From: Hydrogenophaga sp. | GTDB lineage: Bacteria > Pseudomonadota > Gammaproteobacteria > Burkholderiales > Burkholderiaceae_C | Assembly (NCBI GenBank): GCA_030682835.1 | Contig: JAUXNG010000018.1 | Location: forward strand, 1 to 41,567 | DNA: 41,567 nucleotides | Direction: 5' to 3' | In this document: positions 14,502-23,478 of the stretch, piece by piece | Position numbering within the stretch: position 1 is the stretch's first letter | Layout of the letters: each line of letters starts with the position of its first letter | Program-made: the position numbers and the translations under genes | Notes under the pieces: generated by a model | What the model saw: the letters and a program-made list of their open reading frames with translations, nothing else | The model's database searches: none | Told to the model about the DNA's origin: nothing

Positions 14502-16826
14502 TCATTTTCTGCGTACGGTACGCACGCCGGCCACGTCACTCACCACCGACATGGCGCGAGCGACCTGGCGGGCGTCGGCCACTTCAATGGTGAAGGTCAT
14601 CCAGGCCACGCCTTTCACCGTTTGCGTCTGCACGCCGATCACGTTCATCTTTTCGCGGGCAAACACGTCGGAAATGTCGCGCAGCAGGCCCTGGCGGTCG
14701 AGCGCTTCCACGCCAACGTCGACCGGGTACACAGCGGAGCGGCCGTCGCGGCTGGGCGTCACCTGGCCGCCCCATTGCACATCGATCACCCGGTCGGGGC
14801 TCTTGCGCTGCAGGTGGGCGAAATCGGTGCAGTCGGCACGGTGGATGCTGACGCCCTTGCCCCGTGTGACGAACCCGCCGATCTCGTCCGGGGGCGCGGG
14901 CTTGCAGCACTTGGCAAGTTGCGTCATGAGGGAATCCACCCCGACCACGAGCACGCCGCCGGGTGACTGCCCGGGCTGCTTGCGTGGCCTCTTGAGCCAG
15001 GTGGGCAGCTCCGACTCGGGCTCGGGCTCCACCGGGCGCAGATGGGTCTCGATGGCCCGCAGCGAGAGCTCGTCTTTGCCCACCAGTTCAAACAACTCAT
15101 GCGCCGAGCCGAAGCCCATGGCGGTGGCCAGGTCGTCGAGTTTGAGGGCCGTGCGCCCTTCCCTCTGCAGCAGTTTTTCAACGGCCTCGCGCCCGCGGGC
15201 CACGGTTTCTTCCATGGCCTGGGCATTGAACCAGGCGCGCACCTTGCTCTTGGCCCGATGGCTGACGAGGTAACCCAGGTCGGCGTTGAGCCAGTCGCGT
15301 GATGGACCCCCCTCCTTTGCGGCCGTGATCTCAACCGTCTGGCCGTTCTGCAAGGGCGTGTTGAGGGTGACCATGGCACCGTCGACGCGCGCACCCCGGC
15401 AGCGGTGCCCCAGGTCGGTGTGGACGGTGTAGGCGAAGTCGACCGCGGTGGCGCCCTGCGGCAGTTCCACGATGGCGGCGTTGGGCGTGAGCACGTAGAT
15501 GCGGTCGTCGAACAGGCCCTGGGCAGCGCCGCTGAGGTCGCGCTCCCAGGCCAGCAGCTGGCGCAGCACGGCGATCTTGGCGTCGTAGTCGGAGCTGGCC
15601 GACACGCCCGCGTAACCTTTGGCACCCGCTTCCTTGTAGGCCCAGTGGGCGGCGACACCGTGCTCGGCATGGTCGTGCATGGCCTGCGTGCGGATCTGGA
15701 TCTCGAACGCGCGGCCCTGCCCGTCGCGCACCACGGTGTGCAGCGACTGGTAGCCGTTGGCCTTCGGCTTGGCGATGTAGTCGTCAAACTCCTCGGCCAC
15801 GGGCGTGAACTGGGCATGCACCTGCGCCAGCACGGCGTAGCAGTCTTCCACGCTCGGCACCACCACGCGAAAAGCCCGGATGTCGAACACCTGGTCGAAA
15901 TCGAGCGACTTGCCACGCATCTTCTTGACGATGCTGTAGATGTGCTTGGGTCGCCCCTGCACCGATGCGGTGACGCCCTGGCGCAGCAGTTCGGTTTCCA
16001 GCTGCTCGCGCACCTGCTCGATGTGCGCTTCGCGCTCGGCCCGCTTCTCGTCCAGCAGTCGAGCCACCTGCTTGTAGGTGTGAGGCTCCAGAAAACGGAA
16101 GGCCAGGTCTTCCATTTCCCATTTGATCTGCCAGATGCCCAGGCGGTTGGCCAGCGGCGCAAACACGTGCAGCGACTCGCTGGCCATGGCCTCGCCCGGG
16201 TCGCCCTTGCTGGCAGCGAAGTAGCGCAGCGTCTGCAGGCGCGAAGTCAGGCGCAGCATGACGACGCGCAGGTCGCGCGAGAACGCGAGCAACATCTTGC
16301 GCACGTTCTCGGTCTGGCTGGCGGCCAGCTCGGTCACCGGTGCCTTGCCCGGAGACGGCACGGCCGTGGCCGGGTCCAGCGCTGCGGCCTGGCGTTCCTC
16401 TTCCTTTCTGGCCTGCACCTCGGCCGCTTTCGCCCGCGCCTGGCGCTGCAGCTGCACCAGCTTGGTGGTTTCGACGGCGAGCGCAGCAAAGTTGTCGCCG
16501 AACGCCTTGGCAATCACCTCGTGCGGCCGGTTGAGGTGCTGGCAGGCGTACACCAGATAGGACGCCGCCTGCATGGCCTCGGAGCCCCCGATGTCGTTGA
16601 GGATGGCGGCCACGGCATCCGCGTGGTCCAGTATGTTTTCACCGGTGTCGAGCTGCTCGCAGGCCAGCAAGGGTTCGGCGAAGGCCCGGGCCCGCACCAG
16701 GGCATGGGCCTGCTGGGGCAGGCTGGCGGCGGTGGCGGCGACGATGGCCGAGGGAGCGCTGCCGGCAGCGGCTGCCACCGGGGGGGGTGCGACGGCCTCG
16801 GGCGTGGAAGGATGGGAACGTTTCAT
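14502..16826 (-). CDS. relA: RelA-type (p)ppGpp synthetase
   Basis: A 774-residue Rel/Spo homologue. Order of domains: Ala/Pro-rich N-terminal extension, a pseudo-hydrolase domain, synthetase (RPKHIYSIVKKMRGK, EFDDYIAKPKANGYQSLHTVV, EIQIRTQAMHDHAEHGVAAHW), TGS (DDRIYVLTPNAAIVELPQG), helical and Zn-finger-like part with CCKPAPPDEIGG, and C-terminal ACT. The HD metal site expected in bifunctional SpoT is absent (VYACQHLNRPHEVI in its place), so I call RelA, the ribosome-associated synthetase that makes (p)ppGpp under amino-acid starvation. It lies directly upstream of the tRNA-Val on the same strand. Confidence 0.88.
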   Translation of the reverse strand: MKRSHPSTPEAVAPPPVAAAAGSAPSAIVAATAASLPQQAHALVRARAFAEPLLACEQLDTGENILDHADAVAAILNDIGGSEAMQAASYLVYACQHLNRPHEVIAKAFGDNFAALAVETTKLVQLQRQARAKAAEVQARKEEERQAAALDPATAVPSPGKAPVTELAASQTENVRKMLLAFSRDLRVVMLRLTSRLQTLRYFAASKGDPGEAMASESLHVFAPLANRLGIWQIKWEMEDLAFRFLEPHTYKQVARLLDEKRAEREAHIEQVREQLETELLRQGVTASVQGRPKHIYSIVKKMRGKSLDFDQVFDIRAFRVVVPSVEDCYAVLAQVHAQFTPVAEEFDDYIAKPKANGYQSLHTVVRDGQGRAFEIQIRTQAMHDHAEHGVAAHWAYKEAGAKGYAGVSASSDYDAKIAVLRQLLAWERDLSGAAQGLFDDRIYVLTPNAAIVELPQGATAVDFAYTVHTDLGHRCRGARVDGAMVTLNTPLQNGQTVEITAAKEGGPSRDWLNADLGYLVSHRAKSKVRAWFNAQAMEETVARGREAVEKLLQREGRTALKLDDLATAMGFGSAHELFELVGKDELSLRAIETHLRPVEPEPESELPTWLKRPRKQPGQSPGGVLVVGVDSLMTQLAKCCKPAPPDEIGGFVTRGKGVSIHRADCTDFAHLQRKSPDRVIDVQWGGQVTPSRDGRSAVYPVDVGVEALDRQGLLRDISDVFAREKMNVIGVQTQTVKGVAWMTFTIEVADARQVARAMSVVSDVAGVRTVRRK

Positions 16827-16847
16827 GGGCGGTTGGCGGGCACGCGC

Positions 16848-17771
16848 TCAGGCCGTACCCAGAAAGGCTTGTACCGCGGCGATCTGGTCGGGCGCCATGA
16901 GGGTGGGTGCATGTCCCACACCAGGGAATTCGATGCAGTCGGCACGGGGCCCGCGACGAGCCATTTCGGTGGCCGTGTCGCGCGTCAGCAAGTCGGAGTC
17001 GGCGCCGCGCAACAGCAGCGTGGGCGAGGCGATGGCGTCATACAGCCCCCACAACGCGGCTTCGCCCTGCTGCACCGCCTGTCGGGCTGCCACCAGGTCG
17101 GGGCCGCTGGTGAGGGCGCGAAACGGCACTGCGATGGCCGGGTCGTAATGCAGCACCCAGCTGGCGCCGCGCTCGCGCAGCATGGGGCGCGACAGTGCCC
17201 ACCATTGCTCGGGCGTGTGCGGGCCGAAGCCTGCCGAAATGGAGGCCAGGTAGTCGATGGCGGCCTGCTCGCTGGCGAACGAGGGATTCAGTCCCAGATA
17301 GGTCCCGATGCGCTGCAGCGCTTCGAACTGAATCACAGGGCCCACGTCGTTGAGCACCAGACGGCGCAAGCCCATCGCGGGCTGGGCCGCCACGGCCATG
17401 CCGATCAGGCCCCCCATGCTGGTTCCGACCCAGTCGATCACGGCATCGGGCATTTCGGCGCGCACCGCCTGGACCAGCGCGGCCAGATCGGCCGCATAAG
17501 TGCCCACCTGGTAGGCCATCGGGTCTTCAAGCCAGTCGCTCTCGCCGCGGCCCGCCACGTCGACGGCCAGCACGCGTGCATGGGTGGAGAGCGCCGCGGC
17601 CAGCGCGTCGAAGTCGCGACCCTGGCGCGACAGGCCGTGCACGCAGATCACCACCTGCCGGCACGCGCTGCCGGTGGCAGGCGCCCAGTCCCAGTAAGCC
17701 ATGCGGCGCACCGCCGAGCCGCGTGCGGCCGGGCCGCCGACGGGCAGGTATTTGCATTGCGGTTGCGGCAT
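16848..17771 (-). CDS. Alpha/beta hydrolase
   Basis: A 307-residue alpha/beta-hydrolase-fold enzyme. The start at ATG 17771 is supported by an AAGGGA 8 nt upstream; the frame runs open to 17810. Visible features are the HG oxyanion motif in CVHGLSRQG, nucleophile elbow GTSMGG with S118, an acid in GADSDLL and the catalytic histidine in GVGHAP near the C-terminus. The substrate is unknown. The gene is divergent from the 3-hydroxybutyrate dehydrogenase gene (78 bp apart), which makes a link to PHB oligomer hydrolysis conceivable but unproven. Confidence 0.82.
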   Translation of the reverse strand: MPQPQCKYLPVGGPAARGSAVRRMAYWDWAPATGSACRQVVICVHGLSRQGRDFDALAAALSTHARVLAVDVAGRGESDWLEDPMAYQVGTYAADLAALVQAVRAEMPDAVIDWVGTSMGGLIGMAVAAQPAMGLRRLVLNDVGPVIQFEALQRIGTYLGLNPSFASEQAAIDYLASISAGFGPHTPEQWWALSRPMLRERGASWVLHYDPAIAVPFRALTSGPDLVAARQAVQQGEAALWGLYDAIASPTLLLRGADSDLLTRDTATEMARRGPRADCIEFPGVGHAPTLMAPDQIAAVQAFLGTA

Positions 17772-17849
17772 GAATCGGTCCCTTTCCGGTGCTCCGTGAT
17801 AATCGTTCACTGTCTTTCAACTGATCGTAATGGAACTGGAGGTTCACTC

Positions 17850-18620
17850 ATGCTCGCGAACAAAACGGCCCTTGTCACCGGATCCACCAGCGGCATCGGA
17901 CTGGGCATTGCCAAGGCACTCGCCCGCCAGGGCGCCAACATCGTGCTGAACGGTTTTGGCGATGCGGCAGGACCCCAGGCCGAGATCGCTGCCATGGGTG
18001 TTCGCGTGGGCTACCACGGGGCCGACATGAGCAAGCCTGCCGAAATCGAGGCGATGATGGCCTACGCCGCCGCCGAATTCGGCCAGGTGGACATTCTGGT
18101 GAACAACGCCGGCATCCAGCACGTCTCGCGCATTGAAGATTTCCCGGTCGAACGCTGGGACGCCATCATGGCCATCAACCTCAGCAGCGCCTTCCACACC
18201 ACGCGTCTGGCCCTGCCGGCCATGCGCGCGACCAACTGGGGCCGGATCATCAACGTGGCTTCGGTGCACGGACTGGTGGGCTCCGCCGACAAGTCGGCCT
18301 ATGTGGCCGCCAAGCACGGCGTGGTCGGGCTGACCAAGGTCACCGCCCTGGAAACGGCTGCCACGGGCGTGACCTGCAACGCGATTTGCCCCGGCTGGGT
18401 GCTCACGCCGCTGGTGCAGAAACAGGTGGACGCCAAGGCAGCCGCACTCGGCATCTCCAACGAAGACGCCAAGAAGCAGCTGCTGGGCGAAAAAGAACCG
18501 TCGATGCAGTTCACCACGCCTGGAGAGCTGGGCGAGCTGGCCGTGTTCTTCTGCTCGGCGGCCGGCAACAATGTGCGCGGCGTGGCCTGGAACATGGACG
18601 GCGGCTGGGTCGCGCAGTAA
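17850..18620 (+). CDS. bdhA: 3-hydroxybutyrate dehydrogenase
   Basis: A 256-residue short-chain dehydrogenase. The ATG 17850 has GGAGG at 17838-17842; a huge open frame extending back to 15405 is antisense to relA and not real. SDR hallmarks: TGSTSGIG at 10-17, NNAG at 85-88, catalytic S138, Y151 and K155 (YVAAK). The stretch GWVLTPLVQKQV and the ending GVAWNMDGGW are typical of D-3-hydroxybutyrate dehydrogenases, which oxidise the PHB monomer to acetoacetate with NAD+. It works downstream of the PHB depolymerase encoded at 30272. Confidence 0.9.
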   Translation: MLANKTALVTGSTSGIGLGIAKALARQGANIVLNGFGDAAGPQAEIAAMGVRVGYHGADMSKPAEIEAMMAYAAAEFGQVDILVNNAGIQHVSRIEDFPVERWDAIMAINLSSAFHTTRLALPAMRATNWGRIINVASVHGLVGSADKSAYVAAKHGVVGLTKVTALETAATGVTCNAICPGWVLTPLVQKQVDAKAAALGISNEDAKKQLLGEKEPSMQFTTPGELGELAVFFCSAAGNNVRGVAWNMDGGWVAQ

Positions 18621-18646
18621 GCGCCGGTCCTCGCGCGCTACACCAG

Positions 18647-18675
18647 AAAAAAGGCCCGCCAGTGCGGGCCTTTTT
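18647..18675. terminator. Bidirectional Rho-independent terminator
   Basis: A GC-rich stem (AAGGCCCGC with GCGGGCCTT, loop about 4 nt) flanked by a run of As on the left and Ts on the right (18671-18675). It sits between the convergent bdhA and the SIMPL-domain gene and can serve both. Confidence 0.88.
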
Positions 18676-18705
18676 GCATGCGTCGACAACGGAGCAGCGG
18701 CGCGC

Positions 18706-19482
18706 TCACCGCAGCTGGATGCTGCCGGACACGGTGACATTGACCGTGCTGGTGCCGGCTTCGACCGCCACCGGTGCATCGGACATGGCGGCCTTGGCTT
18801 CCATGGCCATCGCGCGCGGGCGTACCGGGCCGCCGCCGCCATCGGCCGAGCTGATCGACACTTCGCGCAGGCTGTAATCGCTGAAACCGAAACCGCGTGC
18901 CACCTGCCCCGCCTGCTGCTTGAAACGCTCGATGGCCATGGACTGCACCTCGGCTTCCAGCGCCTGCTGGGCTTCACGGGACAGGCTGAAATGCACATGG
19001 CCCATGGTGAGGCTCTGAATGCGCCCGGCCGCCGTGCTGATGCGCGCGAAGTCGCGCCCTTCCAGCACCAGCTCGGTGGTTCCCTGCCAGCCGTTGATGC
19101 GGCCGTTGCTGCCGTAACGGGGGTACAGCGAGAACCGGCCCGTGCGCACCTCCATCTGCTGCGGCAGGGCCATCGGGCGCGCGACAGCCAAAGCCGCATC
19201 GAGTGCCACCTTGAGCTGGTTCTGTACCGTGGCCGCGTCAGGACCATCACGCGTGGTGCTCAGGCTCATCGTGAGCCAGTCTTGCTGAACCTCCTTGAAG
19301 CCGCTGGCCGTGAGCTGGATCACGTTGGCAGGATGCGGCGGCACCATCGGGGGCATGGACGCCACCTGCGCAGCGGCGGACGAGCAGGCCACCCAGAGCG
19401 ACGCGGCGAGCAACCAGCGCGGGGTTTCCCGGCGAAACTGCGAAGAAACCATCTCAAGCGGTGACACACGGGGACTTGGCAA
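18706..19482 (-). CDS. SIMPL (DUF541) domain secreted protein
   Basis: A 258-residue protein if read from TTG 19482, which has AGGAAAA upstream; ATG 19452 is the alternative. A signal peptide is clear (RWLLAASLWVACSSAAAQ). The remainder matches the SIMPL/DUF541 family: ITASGFKEVQQDWL-like first strand, repeated strand-helix units, and a C-terminal part with VNVTVSGSI. Family members are periplasmic or membrane-associated with oligomeric ring structures and poorly known roles, including oxidative stress. It probably forms an operon with the small secreted-protein gene upstream (8 nt between stop and TTG). Confidence 0.8.
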   Translation of the reverse strand: MPSPRVSPLEMVSSQFRRETPRWLLAASLWVACSSAAAQVASMPPMVPPHPANVIQLTASGFKEVQQDWLTMSLSTTRDGPDAATVQNQLKVALDAALAVARPMALPQQMEVRTGRFSLYPRYGSNGRINGWQGTTELVLEGRDFARISTAAGRIQSLTMGHVHFSLSREAQQALEAEVQSMAIERFKQQAGQVARGFGFSDYSLREVSISSADGGGGPVRPRAMAMEAKAAMSDAPVAVEAGTSTVNVTVSGSIQLR

Positions 19483-19490
19483 GATTTTTC

Positions 19491-19781
19491 CTATTTGTGC
19501 TGGATATAAGGTGACTGGCTGCGCAGCTGCTCGCGCATGCGCTGTCGCTCTTCAAGCGAGAGGCGGTACAGCTTGGAGGGGTCCTCCATGCTGTCCATGG
19601 GCTGGCGCAGGACTTCTCTCAAGGGGATGTGGCTGCGGGGTCCGGGATCCACGGCCGACACGGGCATCACGGACACCGCGCGCTGAGCCGGCAGGGGAAA
19701 AGCGGTTCGCGCTGGCGGTGGGCCCGCAAGCGCGGGACCCAGCACCAGAATTGAAAGTCCACCTGAGAGAAAAGTATTCAT
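19491..19781 (-). CDS. Small secreted protein with charged C-terminal helix
   Basis: A 95-residue protein from ATG 19781; a longer frame back to 19916 is not protein-like. It has a hydrophobic signal-like N-terminus (FLSGGLSILVLGPALAGPPP), a Pro-rich linker and a conserved-looking helix LSLEERQRMREQLRSQ, a pattern I associate with small periplasmic proteins of Comamonadaceae. Function unknown. It is located just upstream of the SIMPL gene and divergent from ompR. Confidence 0.65.
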   Translation of the reverse strand: MNTFLSGGLSILVLGPALAGPPPARTAFPLPAQRAVSVMPVSAVDPGPRSHIPLREVLRQPMDSMEDPSKLYRLSLEERQRMREQLRSQSPYIQHK

Positions 19782-19949
19782 GACGATTTCCAAGTATGCA
19801 CGCTCTCCAGATTGTGGAATGACCGGCACGTGTCGCGGCTGAGTTCGTTCGCAACATCTGTAACACCGTGTCAGGAAAATAAAAAATGAGTGCTGACAAG
19901 CACTTGCAGCTGCCACAATCGCGTTTGTTACATTTTCGGAGTTGTTGCC

Positions 19950-20681
19950 ATGTCACAAACCAATGCCCGCCCCAACAAGATCCTGGTCGTCGACGACGAT
20001 GTCCGCATTCGCGATCTGTTGCGCCGTTACCTGATGCAGGAGGGGTTCGAAGTCATGCTGGCCGAAGATGGCAAGGCGCTCAACCGGGTGCTGCAGCGCG
20101 ATTCGGTGGACCTGATCGTGCTCGACCTGATGATGCCGGGCGAGGATGGCCTGTCCATCTGCCGGCGCCTGCGGGCCAACGGCGACCGCACCCCCATCAT
20201 CATGCTCACGGCCAAGAGCGAGGATGTGGACCGCATCGTGGGCCTGGAGGTGGGTGCCGACGATTACCTGGGCAAGCCCTTCAACCCCCGCGAGCTGCTG
20301 GCCCGTATCCACGCCGTGCTGCGCCGGCGCCCGCCCACGGAAGTGCCGGGCGCGCCGTCGCAAGACCAGGAGGCGGTGAAGTTCGGCCCCTTCGAGTTCG
20401 ACCTGAGCCTGCGCACGCTGCGTAAAGACGGGGTCGACCTGCCACTGACCACCGGCGAGTTCGCCATGCTCAAGGCCCTGGTGCGTCACCCCCGCCAGCC
20501 GCTGTCGCGTGAGAAGCTGGCCCAGCTGGCGCGCGGTCGCGAGTTCGAGCCCTTCGACCGCAGCCTGGACGTGCAGGTCTCCCGCCTGCGCAAGCTGATC
20601 GAGGAAGACGCTGCATCACCCCGCTACCTGCAGACGGTCTGGGGCGTCGGATACGTGTTCGTGCCGGACGGTAACAGCTGA
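19950..20681 (+). CDS. ompR: OmpR-family response regulator
   Basis: A 243-residue two-component regulator. ATG 19950 follows a GGAG; the frame is open further up but not protein-like. Receiver domain: acidic pocket DDD at 15-17, phospho-acceptor D59 (VLDLMMPG), conserved Thr in MLTAKSED and Lys in GKPF. The C-terminal winged helix (LTTGEFAMLKALV through VSRLRKLIEED and TVWGVGYVF) is of OmpR type. Stop and the envZ start share one base (TGATG). It regulates envelope-related genes in response to osmolarity in model species; the targets here are unknown. Confidence 0.9.
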   Translation: MSQTNARPNKILVVDDDVRIRDLLRRYLMQEGFEVMLAEDGKALNRVLQRDSVDLIVLDLMMPGEDGLSICRRLRANGDRTPIIMLTAKSEDVDRIVGLEVGADDYLGKPFNPRELLARIHAVLRRRPPTEVPGAPSQDQEAVKFGPFEFDLSLRTLRKDGVDLPLTTGEFAMLKALVRHPRQPLSREKLAQLARGREFEPFDRSLDVQVSRLRKLIEEDAASPRYLQTVWGVGYVFVPDGNS

Positions 20682-22096
20682 TGGCAGAGGAGTCGCGCGT
20701 ACCCTTCGAATCAGAGACAGAAGCCGAACCCACCTCGCTGGAAACCGCTCCGGCTCCGCTGGATGCGCGGCCGCCGCGCGGCGTGAGCCTGTTCTGGCGC
20801 ACGTTCTTCTTTCTGGCCCTGCTGCTGATCGGTTGCATCATCGCCTGGCTGCAGACCTTTCGGGCACTGGAATACGAACCGCGCGCGCTGCAGAGCGCGC
20901 AGCAGCTGGCCTCGCTGGTGAACCTGAGCCGGGCGGCGCTGGTGCATTCGGATTCGATCGCCAGGGTGTCGCTGGTGAAAACCCTGGCCGACGAGGAAGG
21001 CCTGCGCATCGCACCGCGCGAGCCCAGCGATGCGTTCCGCCTCTACGACGTCGATTCGCTCAGCCGCAACGTGAGCGCGCGGCTCAGTGCGCGGCTGGGC
21101 AGCGACACGGTGGTGGCCCGCGAGGTCAACGGCACACCCGGCCTGTGGATCGGCTTCAGCATCGATGGCGACCCCTACTGGCTCATGACCGACGCCTCGC
21201 GCATCGGCCCGGTCGCCGGCACCACGTGGCTGATCTGGCTCGGCACGGCCGCCCTGCTGTCGCTGTCGGGTGCCGCCCTGATCGCCCGCCTGATCAACCA
21301 CCCGCTGAAAAAGCTGTCGTTTGCGGCCAGCCGCGTGCGCGAGGGCGATTTCGATTCGAGCCAGCTCAACGAGGCCGTGGCCACGAGCGAGATCCGCGAA
21401 GTCAACATCGGCTTCAACCGCATGGCGCAGCGCCTGAGCAAGATCGAGCAGGACCGCGCGCTCATGCTGGCCGGCATCTCGCACGACCTGCGCACGCCGC
21501 TGGCGCGGCTGCGGCTGGAAACCGAGATGAGCGTGGACGACATGCAGGCGCGCGAGCACATGGCGGCCGACATCGAGCAGGTCAACGCCATCATCGACAA
21601 ATTCCTGGACTACGCCCGGCCCGACCACATCAAGCCCGAGCGCGTCAACCTGAACCAGGTGGTGGACGCCGCCGTGTTCGCGCTGGGCGCCGATCCCACC
21701 ACGCACATCACCACCAGCATCCCGCCCGACACCATGGTGACGGGCGATGCCGTGGAACTGCAACGGGTGCTGTCGAACCTGCTGGAGAACGCCCAACGCT
21801 ATGGCAGGAACCCCAAGACCGGCCTGGCGCGGGTGGAGATTGCCGCCAAGGCCAAGGACAACTGGGTGCTGGTGAAGCTGCGCGACCACGGCCCCGGTGT
21901 GAGCCCCGACGTGCTCGAACAGCTGACCCAGCCCTTCTTCCGTGGCAACGTGTCCCGCACCGCGGCCACGGGCACGGGGCTGGGGCTGGCCATTGTCGAG
22001 CGGGCGATTACCCGGATGGGGGGGCGCTTTGCCCTGGCCAACAGCAGCACGGGCGGCCTGTCGGCACACATGAAACTGCCCCGCGCCGTCGGCTGA
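20681..22096 (+). CDS. envZ: EnvZ-type sensor histidine kinase
   Basis: A 471-residue inner-membrane kinase. It has a cytoplasmic N-terminal tail rich in Glu/Pro, TM1 at about 38-57, a periplasmic loop, TM2 at about 180-202, HAMP (NHPLKKLSFAASRVREGDF), dimerisation/phosphotransfer box with H268 (ISHDLRTPLARLRLE), and an ATP-binding domain with N370 (NLLENAQRYG), DHGPG at 402-406 and GTGLGLAI at 431-438. It phosphorylates the OmpR protein encoded just upstream; the two genes are translationally linked. Confidence 0.9.
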   Translation: MAEESRVPFESETEAEPTSLETAPAPLDARPPRGVSLFWRTFFFLALLLIGCIIAWLQTFRALEYEPRALQSAQQLASLVNLSRAALVHSDSIARVSLVKTLADEEGLRIAPREPSDAFRLYDVDSLSRNVSARLSARLGSDTVVAREVNGTPGLWIGFSIDGDPYWLMTDASRIGPVAGTTWLIWLGTAALLSLSGAALIARLINHPLKKLSFAASRVREGDFDSSQLNEAVATSEIREVNIGFNRMAQRLSKIEQDRALMLAGISHDLRTPLARLRLETEMSVDDMQAREHMAADIEQVNAIIDKFLDYARPDHIKPERVNLNQVVDAAVFALGADPTTHITTSIPPDTMVTGDAVELQRVLSNLLENAQRYGRNPKTGLARVEIAAKAKDNWVLVKLRDHGPGVSPDVLEQLTQPFFRGNVSRTAATGTGLGLAIVERAITRMGGRFALANSSTGGLSAHMKLPRAVG

Positions 22097-22115
22097 GGGG
22101 CGCCCGCACAGACCT

Positions 22116-22616
22116 TCAGCGTGCGGTGGCCACCAGCAAGGCCACTGCACGCGCCTCGATCGAGAGGCCCTGCCCCACCGGGCCAAGTTTTTCGGCCGTC
22201 TTGGCCTTCACGTTGACCTGACCCACGGTGATGCCCAGCGCGCGCGCCACTGACTCGGCCATGGCCGCCATGTAGGGGGCCAGCTTCGGTGCCTGTGCGA
22301 CCACGGTGCTGTCGATATTGCCGATCTCGAAACCTGCGGCCCGCACCCTGGCGGCCGCTTCTGCCAGCAGCACCGTTGAATCGGCACCTTTGAAACGGGG
22401 ATCGGTGTCAGGAAAATGGCGACCGATATCGCCGAGCCCCGCGCCCCCCAGCACCGCGTCAGTGATGGCGTGCAGCAGCACGTCGGCATCGGAATGGCCG
22501 AGCAAGCCCATGGGGTGGGGAATGTGCACGCCACCAATGATGAGGGGGCGACCCGGCACCAGGGCATGGACGTCCCAGCCCTCGCCGATACGGAAAGAGA
22601 AGGCGGACAGGCTCAT
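22116..22616 (-). CDS. ispF: 2-C-methyl-D-erythritol 2,4-cyclodiphosphate synthase
   Basis: A 166-residue enzyme of the MEP isoprenoid pathway that cyclises CDP-ME 2-phosphate with loss of CMP. Start ATG 22616 overlaps the ispD stop by 4 nt. Recognisable: GEGWDVHAL (metal-binding DxH), [12 protein letters not shown], the [11 protein letters not shown] loop and the C-terminal [14 protein letters not shown]. The frame extends further up over ispD but that is a shadow. Confidence 0.93.
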   Translation of the reverse strand: MSLSAFSFRIGEGWDVHALVPGRPLIIGGVHIPHPMGLLGHSDADVLLHAITDAVLGGAGLGDIGRHFPDTDPRFKGADSTVLLAEAAARVRAAGFEIGNIDSTVVAQAPKLAPYMAAMAESVARALGITVGQVNVKAKTAEKLGPVGQGLSIEARAVALLVATAR

Positions 22617-23362
22617 GGTGTCGGGGTGGTGAGGTGGGCTCGGCTGGCCAGAATCGATTCGGCCAGGGCAAAGTCTTCGGGATAAGTGACCTTGAAATTG
22701 CGGGCGCTGCCGCGCACCAGCAAGGGGCTGTGACCGGCCATTTCCATGGCGCTGGCTTCGTCGGTCACGCCCTGGAAACCGGTGGATGCCCGCGTGGCCA
22801 AGGCTTCGCGCAGGGCGCCGAGCCGGAACATCTGCGGCGTCTGCGCCAGCCACTTGTCCGATCGGTCAACGGTGCTGGCCACACGGCCATCGCGCCCCGC
22901 CTTCAGGGTGTCGGGCAGCGGCAGGGCCAGCAGGCCACCCACCGCATCGGCCCAGCAGGCGTCAAGCAGGGCATTGACCTCTTCAGGCGTCACCAGGCAG
23001 CGCGCGGCGTCGTGCACCAGTACCCAGTCGTGGGGCTGTGCACCCTGGTCGAGCAGCCAGTCCAGTCCGTTGAAGACACTGGCCGCGCGGCTGTCGCCGC
23101 CGCAGGGCACCACGTCCACGTCGGGGGCGTCCACGCTCAGGAAACGGTCACCCGCCGCCACCACAACGACACAGCGCTCGATGCGCGCCACCGCCTGCAA
23201 GGCCCCGAGCGTGTGCAGCACCAGCGGCAGCCCGGCCAGCGGCTGGTACTGCTTCGGGCTGGCGGTGCCCGCGCGCGAACCGGTGCCGGCGCTGGGCAGC
23301 AGAGCGTGGCACCGGGGTGCCCACGCGACGGAGTGGGGAGATTGGGAGGTGTCGGGTGGCAT
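22613..23362 (-). CDS. ispD: 2-C-methyl-D-erythritol 4-phosphate cytidylyltransferase
   Basis: A 249-residue enzyme that joins CTP and MEP in isoprenoid synthesis. CTP-binding loop [36 protein letters not shown] (normally in the PxxDT(L/I) box) and AQTPQMFRL are visible, as well as TDEASAMEM near the end. The N-terminus carries a roughly 18-residue extension before the usual first strand. It is followed directly by ispF in an overlapping pair, and divergent from mfd with about 116 bp between the start codons. Confidence 0.92.
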   Translation of the reverse strand: MPPDTSQSPHSVAWAPRCHALLPSAGTGSRAGTASPKQYQPLAGLPLVLHTLGALQAVARIERCVVVVAAGDRFLSVDAPDVDVVPCGGDSRAASVFNGLDWLLDQGAQPHDWVLVHDAARCLVTPEEVNALLDACWADAVGGLLALPLPDTLKAGRDGRVASTVDRSDKWLAQTPQMFRLGALREALATRASTGFQGVTDEASAMEMAGHSPLLVRGSARNFKVTYPEDFALAESILASRAHLTTPTP

Positions 23363-23478
23363 GGCTGAGGCTGCATTCTAGAATCAGCCCATCACACCCC
23401 CGCCCCAACCGGCCGGGGGTGTTTGTCATGTCTGCGCCGCCTTTGCAGCCGTCTAGCACAGCCCCAACCGAGTACCCC

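Noticed and set aside
14502..16826. Bifunctional SpoT instead of RelA
   Set aside because: The HD metal-binding residues of the hydrolase domain are missing, although the rest of the fold remains.
15405..17849. A 1071-residue open frame running from 15405 into bdhA
   Set aside because: Up to 17849 it is antisense to relA and the hydrolase gene, with His/Arg/Gly-rich composition typical of high-GC shadows; the real gene starts at ATG 17850 with GGAGG.
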